In this document: one piece after another, positions 1 to 11,989 of the stretch
Position numbering within the stretch: the stretch's first letter is position 1
Layout of the letters: each line of letters begins with the position of its first letter
Source of the DNA: Hanleya hanleyi
Taxonomy: Eukaryota; Mollusca; Polyplacophora; Lepidopleurida; Hanleyidae
Length of the DNA stretch: 64,000 nt
Reading direction: 5' to 3'
Assembly: GCA_036873755.1 (NCBI GenBank)
Contig: JAVTVY010025271.1
Span: forward strand, 1-64,000
Position numbers and translations under genes: made by a program
The notes under the pieces: model-generated
Told to the model about the DNA's origin: nothing
The model's input: the letters and a program-made list of their open reading frames with translations, nothing else
Databases searched by the model: none

Positions 1-1196
1 CAAACGATCACCGCCGACTTGGTGGTACCACGTGACATTAATGCTCACTCGTTGGTCAAAACAAAAGTGATAATCAAATTATATTATATTTGACCAGTTT
101 GATAGCATAATTATTCAATTATATCTACACCATTGATGATGGGCCTACGTATAAAATTAATTTCATTGATGGCGGGAAATTTCTGCCGACTTTAGGCGCG
201 AAATTCTTGTTCAGTTACTTCCCCTTGCGCGCCACTGGGATCGTCTGCCTGAGAGATGCGTTCAAGCCTGCATGTAAGGCCAGTCAGAAATTCTGTGATT
301 TGCTTTTAATTTCAGCCACGGAGATTCACTCTTCAGGTAATCATGTTCTAAGAGTTCCATTACATTTTCCTAGCATGTCAGTTTATTGTTACTGTAAGAT
401 TCTATAAACAAATCAAGTGGTTTTTTGTTTCGTAAATGGATTTATGTTGACGCCATATTTCGTTGGTTGTTCAACGAACACATTAATTAGTGCCTTTGTC
501 GTAAAGTTAATGTAATCATTTGATCGGTAAAACATCAATACAATTTATTGGTCTGGCAAACGACGTATTAGTTAATTAATTTAGCTCAGAGAAACAATCG
601 GCACAGGCAAAGGTTATTGTGCATCAGCACTCAACAGCTCCCCATCCTCCCCCCACCCCTTTTAATTTGTGTTTTGTGTTAAGCCCTGGACAGACCACTG
701 GGCATTTATTTGCCATACGGCCACGCATTTACATTAATGTCTTGCCCACGTGACCTGGGACAAACATTAAAACACAAAACAAAATACAAGCACAAAGACA
801 TTCTCCCCCCCCCCCCTCTCCCCCCTCAATAAATTTGAGAAGAATTCTCGCTATGTAAACATCAATTGACAACAATTGTAACATTAAAACTATACTGTAA
901 TATAAAACATAATTTCCTACAGGATCAGCATTTGTATGAATTTCATGTTATTGTATTTTGTATATGTAGATGTTGAGCTATGAGTAATAAATTACTAGAT
1001 ACAGGCTTATAGATTAAATATTACCCAACCGTGGAATGTAATTGTCTATGAAAAATCCTCAATCATGCCAATAAGATGAATTTGACTTGTATTCAGCAAT
1101 TTACACTGACAAATATTGAATGATGATTACAGATTGTGTGTAATCAACTCCTTTAATTTCAATGCTCTAATTCATTTTATTTCTGTCTTTTTACAG

Positions 1197-3466
1197 AACC
1201 TTTTTAAAGCTGTGAAATATATTGGCAGTAGTCAAGATTCTGTCTCAGTCAGTTGTGAGTAAAATCTTCCAGAATACAATATTAGTACACTGTAATTGAT
1301 CAATTGTTTTACTTATTAAACAAATAATGTACGGTATAACCTGTCCTAGAAGTTATTTTGGTGGTAGTATTATCTCCAATTAGATCAGGGTATTTTTGGG
1401 AGGATGTTATAATATTCAATTTGTCTTTGCATTTTTCAGCGACTGAACACAAACTATTAACTATCCACATCCGGATTAATTCACCAGCACGAACATATGC
1501 AAAATGATCATGTACTTTTCATGTTGATTTCAGACTAGTGCTTCAGGACTTTTGTGGGGAAATGATGTCAGACACACCACCATATGAAAGCGATTTTGGG
1601 GACTGATCCTGCCCATATAGCTGGAAGTGGTCAGGAAAAGGGGCACAGACAAGTTCATGGACTTTGTTGAATAATACTGTGACTGTGTTCAGTAAGTACG
1701 AGAGATCAAATTTGTATAGCTGATAATTTGGTTAGAGTGGATTACAAATTCAGACTAAATCTCCTTTCTTTATTTGGCCAAGAAGAATGAGTCTGCATTC
1801 TATCTACTGCCTTCTCTAGTGAACACATCACAGTTCCTGGTAGAAAGGATATGTCGTTTACATACGAAAAACTCCTTTGTGTGTGATGGTGATAAAGCCG
1901 ATTTGTTTTTCCACTCCAAAACCTGCCATTTAAGATTTTTCTTGAAGTTTACATACTCAAATATCTCCTTCGAAAAAACTGAGATGTTCTGTTGCACGAA
2001 AATGGAGATATGATTGATCAAACTGTGCTCCCGGGCTTATTTTGGTATTTTATAGCATTTTCATGAAGGGTTTTCTCATGTAAAAACAATTAGACACTTC
2101 AGACCAAAACCATTCGTGGTTCTTTCCAATAAACAAACTTCCCAATATATCGTGTGACAAAATTATTTTGGTTTGAGGTGTCATATGTTTGCTATAAGAG
2201 AAAATCCTCACTGTAAATGCCTCAAAAATACCAAAACGGGCCGAGGTGCACATTTTAATCAATCATATCTCCATTTTTATACAACGGAGCATCGCATTTT
2301 TTTCGAGTCTGATATTTCAGTATGTAAACTTCTAGAAAAATCTGATGTGGCAGGTTTTAGATTGAAAAAAAATTCAGCCTGATTACCATCACGAACAAGG
2401 GAGCTATTCCCGTATTGTCGTCACATATCCTTTTGCTAGATTCTTTAGAAATTTACCACATTATTATATTCACCACATGAAGATGTAAACGTGACCCTCT
2501 TTGACCTGATCCAACTTGTTTCCCCTTACAAGTTATGCCACTTGATTGTTGAAACCACCACTTTCATATTATATTCGTTTTAGTGAATGCCACTTATCAC
2601 GTCATGTATGATTTTGAAACACCATAAACAGGTTCACCGTAAGGATCAAGCTTATGCCCTGAAATGGGCATCATAATATGCTGTATGATTTCTAGAAACA
2701 TCTTAATCAATTAATCCCATAATATCACTGACACATCACTGATCTGATGATTATCTCCTAAGCATCCCTTTATTGCGCATTATCTCATAGGCTATTTCCC
2801 CCCTTTCTCTTTTTCGGGGATAGCCCTGTTAGTGTCTACTCTGTATGTTTAAGGGCATAATATCTTGGGCTCAGTTGAGGTCTGGTTTTTAATGAGACCC
2901 ATTTTGTAATTAAAGAGAATTTAAGCATTACACGCACTGTAAACTCTGGTTGGGACGGTGCGCAGGCTGTATTAATTAATCTGAATGGTTTGCTTTTGCA
3001 ATTCTCCCTTGAGGTTTAGTTTGATAATATCATTACTAGCCAGAGATATTCTCTATATGCGGGTGATCTTACATTCGTTTTAAGCTTGACAGTAGAAAAG
3101 TCCTTGTTTTCAATCGTTAATATGAGGATAATTTTGACCAATGCCTTGTCTGCTCTGTTTTAGAGTGCGAGAGGATTCACATCACCTGCAAACCAACGAT
3201 AAAGAGATTGAAACCGCAGTCGGCGGCCGGAATAATTCATGTGATCGAGATGGCAGGCGAAGGAGCCGAGCTGACAAAGCAGCAATGAGCATCATTCAAA
3301 AAGTCTTAGAAAACGCATAAATTTACATTTTGAACAATATCAAAAACACTGAAAACAGTTGGAAAAATTAATCGCGGACTTTTTTATTCCAAGAATGTTG
3401 TTTTGAATATAAAATTCTCGAACATTTTATTTCATTTTGTGTGTGATGACAATCGACTGAAATAAA
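1197..3466 (+). other. Candidate spliced transcript, function unknown
   Basis: Several stretches look like exons on the + strand. 1197-1254 follows a pyrimidine-rich ...ttttacag acceptor and ends at a gtgagt donor. 1534-1691 lies between a ttgatttcag acceptor and a gtaagt donor. A last exon starts at 3164 after ctgttttag and is followed by AATAAA at 3461-3466. A possible 21-nt upstream exon ends before gtaatc near 335. The only open frame of the 1197 exon meets a stop just inside the next exon, so this may be a non-coding RNA or a decayed gene. The last exon has an open frame ending at about 3320. No protein family was recognised. All exon calls rest on splice-site pattern alone. Confidence 0.3.
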
Positions 3467-3635
3467 GTCTTCGATATGAGAGCTGGCAAAAGAATGAGAT
3501 TATTCCTTTATCATCACCTTCTGAACTGAGTCTTACAAGCCTTCTTCGGTGAAAATGTTACTTCTTGAAAAGAAGACTACATCATGTCGTCTTAATTAGT
3601 AGGTGCAGCTGATTGTCTAGCTGAAAGTACACCGA

Positions 3636-3942
3636 ATCTTCGAATATTTCAATCACATGCAATTTTTGGACAAAATACGATCATTACACTAAATTTATCA
3701 CCCTGTGAAATCATAATGATTACGAAATAATGGGTTATTTGTTGATTTTGGACCATTTTGTGAAGTGTACTAAATAAATATTTATGATCATATTTATTTA
3801 GTACACTTCGAGAAATGGTCCAAAATCAACAAATAACCCATTAATTCTTAATCATTTGAATGATTTTAGAGGGTGATTAAATTTACTTTAATGATTTATT
3901 TTGTCTAAAAATTGGATGTGATTGAAATATTTGAGGAATTCG
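3636..3942. repeat. Foldback (MITE-like) inverted repeat of about 300 bp
   Basis: Two arms of about 150 bp are near-perfect reverse complements around a centre near 3783. The inner arms (3727-3780 and 3787-3842, the taatgggttatttgttg side) match almost exactly. The outer arms, from ccgaatctt to aagattcgg-like ends, are more diverged. No ORF or transposase is inside, so this looks like a non-autonomous foldback DNA element. Confidence 0.75.
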
Positions 3943-3957
3943 GGGAATGGGTACCAC

Positions 3958-4100
3958 TGCTCACTCGAATGTTGATCAGTCAGAAACATTCTTGTGATGC
4001 TGGAAATACTCTAATAATTCAATCACTGGGGAAATCACTTCCTATCATTGAATTATTAGAGTATTTACATCATCGCAAGATTGATCAACAGCCGTGTGAG
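3958..4100. repeat. Second foldback hairpin element
   Basis: Arms gctcactcgaatgttgatca... and ...tgatcaacagccgtgtgagc are imperfect reverse complements. An inner perfect arm (aatactctaataattcaat and its complement) flanks a short loop near 4040. It lies directly beside the foldback at 3636-3942 but is unrelated to it in sequence. Confidence 0.7.
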
Positions 4101-4147
4101 CAATAGCAGCCATTGTCAAGCCAACAATTGGGTCAACAGTGGCAGCC

Positions 4148-4392
4148 ACTGCTGGACCGAAGTAATCGGGCCACCGGTGGGCCGATGAGCAAAACTTTAG
4201 TGGTCCTTCGACTGTGGCCAACAATGGGCCACCAGTGGAAACCGACCGTCGGGACAGAAGGGGCTGCCACTGGTGGACCGAAGTAATCGGGCCATTGGTG
4301 GGCCGATGAGCAAAATTGTGGTGATCCTCTGGCGGTGGCCATCAAAGGGCCACCAGTACAGCCGATGGTGGGACACTGGTGGACCGTTAAAA
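4148..4392. repeat. GC-rich local tandem repeat, two copies of about 120 bp
   Basis: Two diverged copies share gtggaccgaagtaatcgg, gggccgatgagcaaaa and a 'gggccaccagt' block. ORFs in both directions across it follow from base composition and repetition and do not look like genes. Confidence 0.6.
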
Positions 4393-4720
4393 TTTGCTGT
4401 GTGGGTTATATTTATAAATTCTCGTCAGAATGCACACAAACCGTGGTCAGTTTAATACGGTGCCGGGTATATACCGGTAGGCCTGTTATCGACGGCTTAA
4501 CAGCCTACACGTTTGAGCTACCATCATTCGAGCAGTGTGTGGGCGTGTCTTAGTGTGACGTCACTCAGGCGGAACTACTTTTAATCGTTTTTTCTGCAGC
4601 AAGTCACAGCCTTGGAAACTCTATAGAAAACCATCGAACGAACGCAATGATTTTTTCGTCGTTCGTTTTTTCAATGGTTTTTTTTAAAAAACGAACCAAC
4701 GATACACCCATCGTTCGTGG

Positions 4721-4750
4721 CATGGTTTAAACGAAATAGTTTAAACCATG
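4721..4750. repeat. Perfect 12-bp inverted repeat
   Basis: catggtttaaac and gtttaaaccatg flank a 6-bp spacer, in a stretch rich in 'cgttcg' half-sites (4630-4765). It could form a small hairpin. No gene is associated. Confidence 0.6.
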
Positions 4751-4784
4751 AAAACACGAACGTTAAATGGGAACGCTCCCTTAG

Positions 4785-5069
4785 ATTACGCACATTGCTG
4801 AAAAACAATCCCAACCGTCCTCTCACCAATGTCAAGGCACACCCCAAGCTTGAAGTTGATCGGTTAAATCGTTCACGAGTTATTGTCCGGACAAGAAAAT
4901 CTAAGATCCAATTGCTTATAATCCAAAATGGCTGACGGCGGCCATATTGGATAACGCACATTGCTGAAAAACAATCCCAACCGTCCTCTCGCCAATGTCA
5001 AGGCACACCCCAAGTTTGAAGTTGATCGGTTAAATCGTTCATGAGTTATTGTCCAGACAAGAAAATCTT
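4785..5069. repeat. Two tandem copies of a 120-bp sequence
   Basis: Copies at about 4785-4904 and 4951-5069 differ at only a few positions (for example caccaatgtc/cgccaatgtc). They are separated by about 46 bp. Apparent ORFs of 70-96 codons in either direction lie in the duplicated sequence and have no recognisable domain. Confidence 0.7.
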
Positions 5070-5631
5070 CCGGAACTACGGACACCGGTGTTCCTAAGTC
5101 CCCCCCCCCCCCCACGCCACTATAAAAAATATAAATAAAACTGTAAAAGCTATATATGGATCTGAAATGATTTGTATACGGATATTTACAGCGATCAATG
5201 TATGACTAATGTGAGGGAGCGAGTGAATAGGATTTAATGTAGCTTGTAACATTATTTCAGTCATATGCGACGTACCAACCAAGCACAAAGATACCAAGGA
5301 TCCGACATTGGTTTATAAAATTGGGGTCTGCAGTTTTGAAGTTAAAAATCGCTCTTTTTCATACAACTAATGTTTTCTTGTTTAATTTGTACAACCAAAA
5401 ACCTTATCATTTCCCACGAGGGAACACAGACACCAATGACGATGACACAATATCTCCCATTATTTCGCAAGATGAGATAAAAATTAACAGAAAATTTAAT
5501 TGAGAGGGTAAATAAGTAATCGCAAATGTTAAACATGTCTTAAATTAGCTGTATATTGTGAGTAATAGTTAATACTATTGAAAATAAAAAAGATCCACCA
5601 AAATTAAAATGCACTTCAGAGAAATATTTAC

Positions 5632-5685
5632 CTCAACTGCATGTTCAACAACAATGACGTCCGGAGACCTAGGCATGGATATAGG
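5632..5685 (-). CDS. Candidate 54-nt microexon of a host gene
   Basis: On the - strand this segment is preceded by ttgttttcag and followed by gtaaat. It is exactly 18 codons, phase 0 at both ends, reading PISMPRSPDVIVVEHAVE. A diverged copy at 7601-7657 keeps the splice sites, the frame and most residues, which suggests selection on coding. Protein function is not recognisable from so short a piece. Confidence 0.45.
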
Positions 5686-6031
5686 CTGAAAACAAGATAT
5701 GGCAGCAGAAAAATGAAAGTTTCAAAGCCTGAAGCTACATGTAATAATATAGAATAGCATGGACAAGGATGGTGCTTAAACAACTTTGTCCATAAACTGA
5801 TAATAATTGAATTTTAATCACCAACATACAAATAGATACTTATATCAGGCATTCGGTATGGTAAGATTATAATAATAAACCAGGTATAGTTATGCATAAT
5901 AAGTTGACAGGAATAATTTCCTGGCTTTTTTTACTTCTTTATGGCTGAATGTATTCATAAGAATAGCTATAAAAAATATAGTTTTCATAAAGGCTCTGTC
6001 ATCATGCCCATGAGTATTTTTCCACAGGACC

Positions 6032-6333
6032 TTTTAATCAGCCCAGTGAGAATACAGAGTAGATCTGCAGTTATTTGGAAATATGTATTTGGAAAAAATT
6101 AGCCCTTGCTGTGATCTGCTCTAACCTGGACTATCAATCAGCGTGATTCCATTGTCAAGATGCAAGGCCTTACACAATTTATTTTTAATCAGCCCAGTGA
6201 GAATACAGAGTAGATCTGCAGTTATTTGGAAATATGTATTTGGAAAAAATTAGCCCTTGCTGTGATCTGCTCTAACCTGGACTATCAATCAGCGTGATTC
6301 CATTGTCAAGATGCAAGGCCTTACACAATTTAT
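6032..6333. repeat. Exact 151-bp tandem duplication
   Basis: The sequence beginning ttttaatcagcccagtgag is present twice back to back (6032-6182 and 6183-6333) with essentially no differences. This indicates a very recent duplication or an assembly artefact. There is no gene in it. Confidence 0.85.
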
Positions 6334-6489
6334 TAACTTTCAAACTCTACTTGTTTTAATATCTGTTCGTTATCGAAACTTTTCTGATGGTGAACTACAG
6401 TTGAGGTGGTGGCCATAAACCATCCAGTAGTATGAGGCTGCCTATATGTACAAGTAAGACATTAGCTGTATATTATGGATTATACTTAC

Positions 6490-6537
6490 ATGAATTATTT
6501 CTCCAATTTCTCCCATGGTGGAAAGGCCAGGTGCCGG
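6490..6537 (-). CDS. Candidate 48-nt microexon of a host gene
   Basis: On the - strand the acceptor ggctttacag precedes 16 phase-0 codons (PAPGLSTMGEIGEIIH), then a consensus gtaagt donor. It has the same orientation and phase, and the same initial proline, as the exons at 5632, 7601 and 10586. This supports a single multi-exon gene read leftward. Confidence 0.45.
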
Positions 6538-7600
6538 CTGTAAAGCCAAAAAAAATCCCTTTCAGTTTTCAGTAAAACACCCCACATTTTACATTTTACA
6601 TGTATCTGATTTGGGTTAAATGACGAATACGAACAAGTCGCTTTTTAAGGTGAAGATATCTGGAGGGGGTGGATGGGTGCAGTAATTAGAGAGGAATAAC
6701 CATAACCGGGAGAAACTTTCAATCTAAAAAATCCGCGCCATTTGAAATTAATCTTGATCAAATAGGAATAAATAGGATCGATAGTCCGATTCAAGGTGGG
6801 TTTGAGAACATCTTGATTATTTGGATTACTACGACTGATCACCAGCCAAAGGCCAATGTAGTCAGTATGAATTAGTTGCTAATTAAAATGCAGGGAGTGC
6901 AATCATTCTCAAACATCCCCCTTCTGCTTGTGACGTAATGGTGATTGTGTATGCTGAGTTTGGGACCAATCTGCTTGGTCTTTCTCAAGAAACTATCCTT
7001 AAAATTTGCTTTAACATGGAATAAAGATCATACTAATTAGCTAATTAATATGCAACGATTCTTGAACATCTCTTGGTGGGCATTCTGTTTGGCAAGTCTG
7101 AGCTCAATCGGTAAAGTCTTTCTTCAGAAACCACATGAAACATTTGCTTTGACAAGAAATTCACCAGGTCCCGAAAAATAGCATCATCAGGAATACCATG
7201 CCCATGGTCTACAATTGACTGACAACCAACCACAAGTTCATGCTAATGACAGCGAACCTGCTTCGAAAACGTTTCATATTCATGATGTTCATTCAAGCCA
7301 ATCACAGCTCAGCTAGATCCCTGTGACCTCATAATCTCTGCTTTGAAGGATGCTAAGGAAATCATTTGATTGGCTGACAGAGTATGCGATGTCATGAGAG
7401 AAATAATATGACATTAGCTTTCACTGTACTAGTACACGTGAGCTAAAAAGAAATCCACATGTCCGTGTCAAAATATAACCTACACTTTCCAATACTGAGG
7501 TTGATTGGATTGCGCAGTGTACTCTAGTTTATACTGTTGATGAAAATAAGATAGATTGTTGTACTACAAGAATTACAATGTACTTCAGAGAAATATTTAC

Positions 7601-7657
7601 CTCAATCCCATGTTCAATAATAATGATGTCAGGAGACCGAGGCACCGATATAGTTGG
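7601..7657 (-). CDS. Candidate 57-nt microexon (duplicate of 5632-5685)
   Basis: The acceptor cctgttttcag and donor gtaaat bracket 19 phase-0 codons, PTISVPRSPDIIIIEHGIE. It is a paralogue of the exon at 5632-5685. Changes are mostly conservative (V to I, A to G), as expected of a coding sequence. Confidence 0.45.
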
Positions 7658-8479
7658 CTGAAAACAGGATATGGCAGCATACAATTCAAATTTTTCAAAC
7701 TTGGAACTAGATGTATTGATATACATGTACAATAGCATGGACAAGGATGGTGATTAAACTTTGTGCATTATATAAACTGATAATGACTGAAAGTCCCTGA
7801 AAGAACTTTGAATTGAATTGAATCTTATTCACAAACATACATATAGATATTTATATCAGGCATTCAGTGTATGGTAAGATTATAATAATAAACCAGGTAT
7901 AGTCATGCAGAATAATATATTTGACAGGAATAATTTCCTGGCTTTTTTTACTTCTTTATAGCTGAATGTATTAATAAGAATAGCTATAAACATTTGCACT
8001 GATAAGGGTCTGTCATCGTGCCCGTGAGTACTTTTTCACAAGACCTTCCAATCAGCTCAGTGAGAATAAAGAGTAATCTGCAGTTATTTGGAAATATGTA
8101 GTCTCATTTGAAGAAAAACACAGCAAGGAAGCAATCAGAGATTGCTCAATAATATGCCCCCTATTCCGCTTCAATCCAACACTGCACTGCCATTGTTCTG
8201 TTCTATATTGGTCGGTGGAGGCCTAATTTGGATAATTATAAAAATTCTGTTTCAGTAACTTTTTTCGGCATGTCTCGTATAATACATATTCCAAGTATCG
8301 ACCAACAAGTAACAATACAATGTTTTGATGCAAGATGGGCGCCAGGGCTTTCGCCAAATCTGAAAGTGTGACCTGGTTATGAGACCTATACCGTGGGAGT
8401 ATATTGTGGTAAAATTATGAAGCGATCAATTAACTTTGAATTTTGTACCCAATTCACTCTTTTAGGGGCAATTTCATAC

Positions 8480-8815
8480 TTCAAGACCTATGTGGTCTGC
8501 TTTGAAATGTAGAATAACAATTTTATAGCCATTTTCCCGGTCCAAATAGGTTATGGGCCGAGATCCAGCCTGAACAAAATAAAATATATCCCATTCACTT
8601 AGGTTTGATGAACAAAGGGCCATAACTGTTGAAAATATAACCGAAAGCAAAGAAACTTCATGGCTGCACAACTATGGGGCATTGACCACCATGCACATTC
8701 CATACTTGTCCATATAAAATTAACCGAGATCCAGCCTGGACAAGTCTCAATTCACATAGGTTTCAAGAACAAATGGCCATAACTTTTGAAAATATACGAG
8801 AAACCCGAAGAAAGG
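8480..8815. repeat. Dispersed/tandem repeat ('gagatccagcctg...gggccataactg')
   Basis: Roughly 125-bp units containing 'cgagatccagcctg', 'aagggccataact' and 'cttgtccatata' occur twice here and two to three times again at about 10,045-10,335. They are diverged. No ORF is retained. Confidence 0.6.
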
Positions 8816-9525
8816 AGGTGTTCGCTTTAGATGGATATTTTTCCCTTCAGAGTCGATCTCTGCTACTCTATTGTCTTGCTCCCAGCCGGCCGGTAAATTG
8901 CGACGTAATGCTCAGGTTTTCCCCAGCTCTTTGTCAGACAGGCAAGGCCAGTCTAATGGGAAATTCTGGTTCATATTCTCATACGGTTGCCATTAGTATT
9001 TTCATGAACGACCCAGATATTTACGAACAATAATCAGTTATATTAATACATACACCTATTCGAAAACTGAAAAATCACTGTCAAAAATTCAGCGAACAAT
9101 AGTTAAAGAAGTAACTGCAAAAAAAAAACAAAAAAAACAAAATACATATTGGCACATGCATAATTACTTGGGAAAGCAAGCGTCACCACTTGTTGAGGGT
9201 CAGTTCCTTAATAAAGGCCTTGATATAAGACAAGTTTAACCTTATAACTTTTCAATTCACAGTTACAACTTTCCTCTGCGACGAAATTATATATGTGTAA
9301 CAATTATTTTTTTCTCTCTGCTGGATCGTCAGAATATTCAAATACTGAACAAGTGGTCTGACTGTGTGTGTGGAGTTGCTTGTGTGCAATTCTGTTTACG
9401 AATTATAATAAAATAAGGGAGTGTGTGCGTTAGGCGTTCGCTGTCTTTATTTCACGTCACTATTGCACTTTAAAGTCCAAAATGAAGATGAGAGAAAAAA
9501 AGGAAGAAATGAGAAAAAAAAAATG

Positions 9526-9608
9526 TCGGGTATTTGGGGATTCGAACCAAATGTTGGTTTTCTTTTAATCTGTAGTCCAACACTGTAACCATTCGGCCAA
9601 GCAGCTGT
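9526..9608 (-). repeat. tRNA-like sequence (tRNA pseudogene or SINE head)
   Basis: On the - strand there is an A-box-like tggccgaatgg and, about 50 nt later, a B box ggttcgaatcc with a good T loop. The acceptor arms do not pair properly and the anticodon arm is irregular. This is therefore a degenerate tRNA or the 5' head of a tRNA-derived SINE rather than a working tRNA gene. Confidence 0.5.
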
Positions 9609-9689
9609 TACAATTATCAACTTGAGTAATCATGTGCCGAATGACGGTGAGCTACATCCTCTCAGAGCATTACAAGCGTTTTGACATAT

Positions 9690-9815
9690 TTCAATATTAT
9701 GAAAATATGACACCTGTAACCAAAACGATACTTCAGTATCATTTTGGATCAAACCTACCGCATTTCAATATGTAAGAATCGTTTTGGTTAAAGGTGTCAT
9801 ATTTTATATATGAAG
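9690..9815. repeat. Imperfect inverted repeat
   Basis: 'atatgacacctgtaaccaaa' is answered about 80 bp later by its near complement 'ttttggttaaaggtgtcat'. A related single arm (ttttggtttgaggtgtcat) is at about 2165. It is a small MITE or foldback remnant. Confidence 0.55.
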
Positions 9816-10044
9816 GGAATTCCCTTCAAGAATATCGCCAAAAATTGCAAAAACAAACTAATGCTTATTTTCTAATATTCGTAATATTTTTTTGACAAAT
9901 CTCTTCTCGGTGAAAATTGAGAATATGAAAATTCAGTATTTTCTCTCTCAAGCTAATAACTTTTAAAGTAAACGAGAGGAAATTATATTTTCGGTTTATA
10001 AACGCAACACACTAAGGAAAAAAATACGGTCAAACCGGACATCT

Positions 10045-10335
10045 CCTTTCACGCTGCACATCTACAGGGCACTGACCACATATCCTGCAAATTCCGTACT
10101 TGTCCATATTAACCGAGATCCTACCAGGACAAGTCCGATTTCACAAAGACTTGAAGAACAAAGGGCCATAACTCTTGAAAATATATGCGAAATGCAGAGA
10201 AACTTCACGCTGCACAACTATAGAGGGCACTGATCACATGTCATGCAAATTTCATACTTGTCCATACAATATTAACCAAGATCCAGCGCGGACAAGTCCC
10301 ATTCACAGAGATTTCGGAAAAGGGCCATAACTTTG
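10045..10335. repeat. Further copies of the 8480-8815 repeat
   Basis: Two to three diverged units with 'cttgtccata', 'aaccgagatcc' and 'aagggccataactcttgaaaat'. They end just before a fragment of the 'ttagcccttgctgtga' segment seen at about 6,100 and 6,250. Confidence 0.55.
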
Positions 10336-10585
10336 GGGGGAATAATTAGCCCTTGCTGTGACCAGCTCTAACCAAGCATATTAATCAGCCGGATTCCATT
10401 GTTATGATCGACTTGTATTAATATCTGTTTGTTATTGAAACTTTTCTGATGGTGATCTACAGGCCTACATGTAGGTGTTGACCATGCATATTCATTGAAC
10501 ATTTGAGGGTGGTTAATATTATTGGGACATTCAATTTTTTATTTATCAACTTTACTTTTGGGGATGTGCACATACAAGTACATAC

Positions 10586-10618
10586 CTCAGTTCCAGCTTC
10601 CATGACAGCAGGTAATGG
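10586..10618 (-). CDS. Candidate 33-nt microexon of a host gene
   Basis: On the - strand 'cctag' precedes 11 phase-0 codons (PLPAVMEAGTE), followed by a gtatgt donor. It is the most upstream member of the leftward microexon series. The acceptor tract is weaker than in the other three, so confidence is lower. Confidence 0.35.
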
Positions 10619-11413
10619 CTAGGGATATGAAAAGGAACCAAATAAGTTATTTTATTGAAAGGAAAATGGTATACATTTGAAAATGGTATGTACATATGTA
10701 GATAAGAATAGGATAATACAGCCAAAGGTGATGGTACGATAAGGCGGGATTTTGGCCTACAGTAATTCCCTAACAATTCAATCACAGGAAGTTCACTTTT
10801 AAACTCTGTTATTCAAACACTGAGAAAAATTAAAATTCCCATTCTTCTTTTAAATTGAAGAAAAGCCATATGATGACAAAATGTGACACTTTGTAGCTGG
10901 TGCCATGATAAATATTGCCAGATATAAGCCATTTTTGCTGTACTTCCAGTGATCGAATTATTAGGGGAATTACCGTATACATGGTGCGGTTGAAATCGAA
11001 AAAATAAAATGTCTTAAAAATTAAGAAATAATGTTTTCATATGTGTGTTCAATGGTTATTTTATGCACAGTTAGTTTGAGAAAGTTTATATGTTAAGGAC
11101 TCGAGGCCCGGGCTAGCACCTGATATTAGACACCCTCGTTTATTCTGCTTCGATGATTCCATCATAACCACTCCACATACATATATATGTTTTATATGAT
11201 TGGAAAGATCACGATTCCGGCGTTCCGAATAAAGTAAAAATTTAATTCTTATGTTTATTTCAACTGTTGTGTTGCAGTTTGAAAACAGTTAAATCCAAAA
11301 AATAATGTCTTTTTCAGATTGGTAATTCCACCTATTATTTTACAAGTAATGAGTCCGAGATTTGGCATTGAGATAATGAACCTTTCAAACCAAATGATTA
11401 TGTCTTATACATG

Positions 11414-11665
11414 TACTTCTGTCTATGCTGCCAGCCCTGTGCCATAAAACTGCCGCCACACTTCTGTGAAGGGTTACAGCAGCTTAATTAACATAATGTC
11501 AGCATACATGTACTGCAGTCATACTTCCACTATACTTCTACCATATACTGCTACCATACTGGCCATATACTTCTGTCTATGCTGCCAGCCCTCTGCCATA
11601 ACACTGCCTATTTATACTTCTGTGAAGGGTTACAGCAGCTTAATTAACATAATGTCAGCATACTG
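11414..11665. repeat. Two copies of a 154-bp period repeat
   Basis: 'tacttctgtctatgctgcc' through 'taacataatgtcagcatac' occurs at 11414 and again at 11568. The 172-codon ORF across 11466-11984 is built from this duplication (internal repeat 'GYSSLINIMSAY') and shows no domain, so it is not called as a gene. Confidence 0.75.
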
Positions 11666-11989
11666 TCACCATATTTCTACCATACTTCTGCAACACTTCT
11701 ACAACTCACAAATTCAGTCTAACATACAACCAATTGTCTTGAAAAAAACCCAATCTCATGGAAGTATACATGCTGGAAGTATATACTTCTGTCATTATAC
11801 TTTCAGCCGTTATACTTTCAGCTGCTATTGCCACTGTACTTCTATTCTACTGCGGGTATACTTCCATTTCGACAGGATAGTGTACCTTACCAGTACTGGT
11901 TGCTATGATAACCACAATTATGGAACAAACGGTAAACAAGTCACAAATGTGATATGCAACAAACCTGTAAACACACTGTCATGACTGTT

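Larger units (their letters stand above)
5560..8100. repeat. Diverged segmental duplication that includes a microexon
   Basis: About 500 bp at 5,600-6,110 (exon, tail, then 'cctggctttttttacttctttat') recurs with substitutions and small indels at 7,570-8,100. A fragment of the 'ttagcccttgctgtga' part recurs again near 10,345. The duplication carries one short exon in each copy (5632-5685 and 7601-7657), so it may have created a duplicated exon in a host gene on the - strand. Confidence 0.6.

Noticed and set aside
4133..4961. Several 60-96-codon ORFs
   Set aside because: They lie in tandem repeats and are open in several frames. No family resemblance.
11466..11984. 172-codon ORF
   Set aside because: Built from a tandem DNA duplication, with Tyr/Ser/Cys-rich low-complexity content and no domain or splice context.
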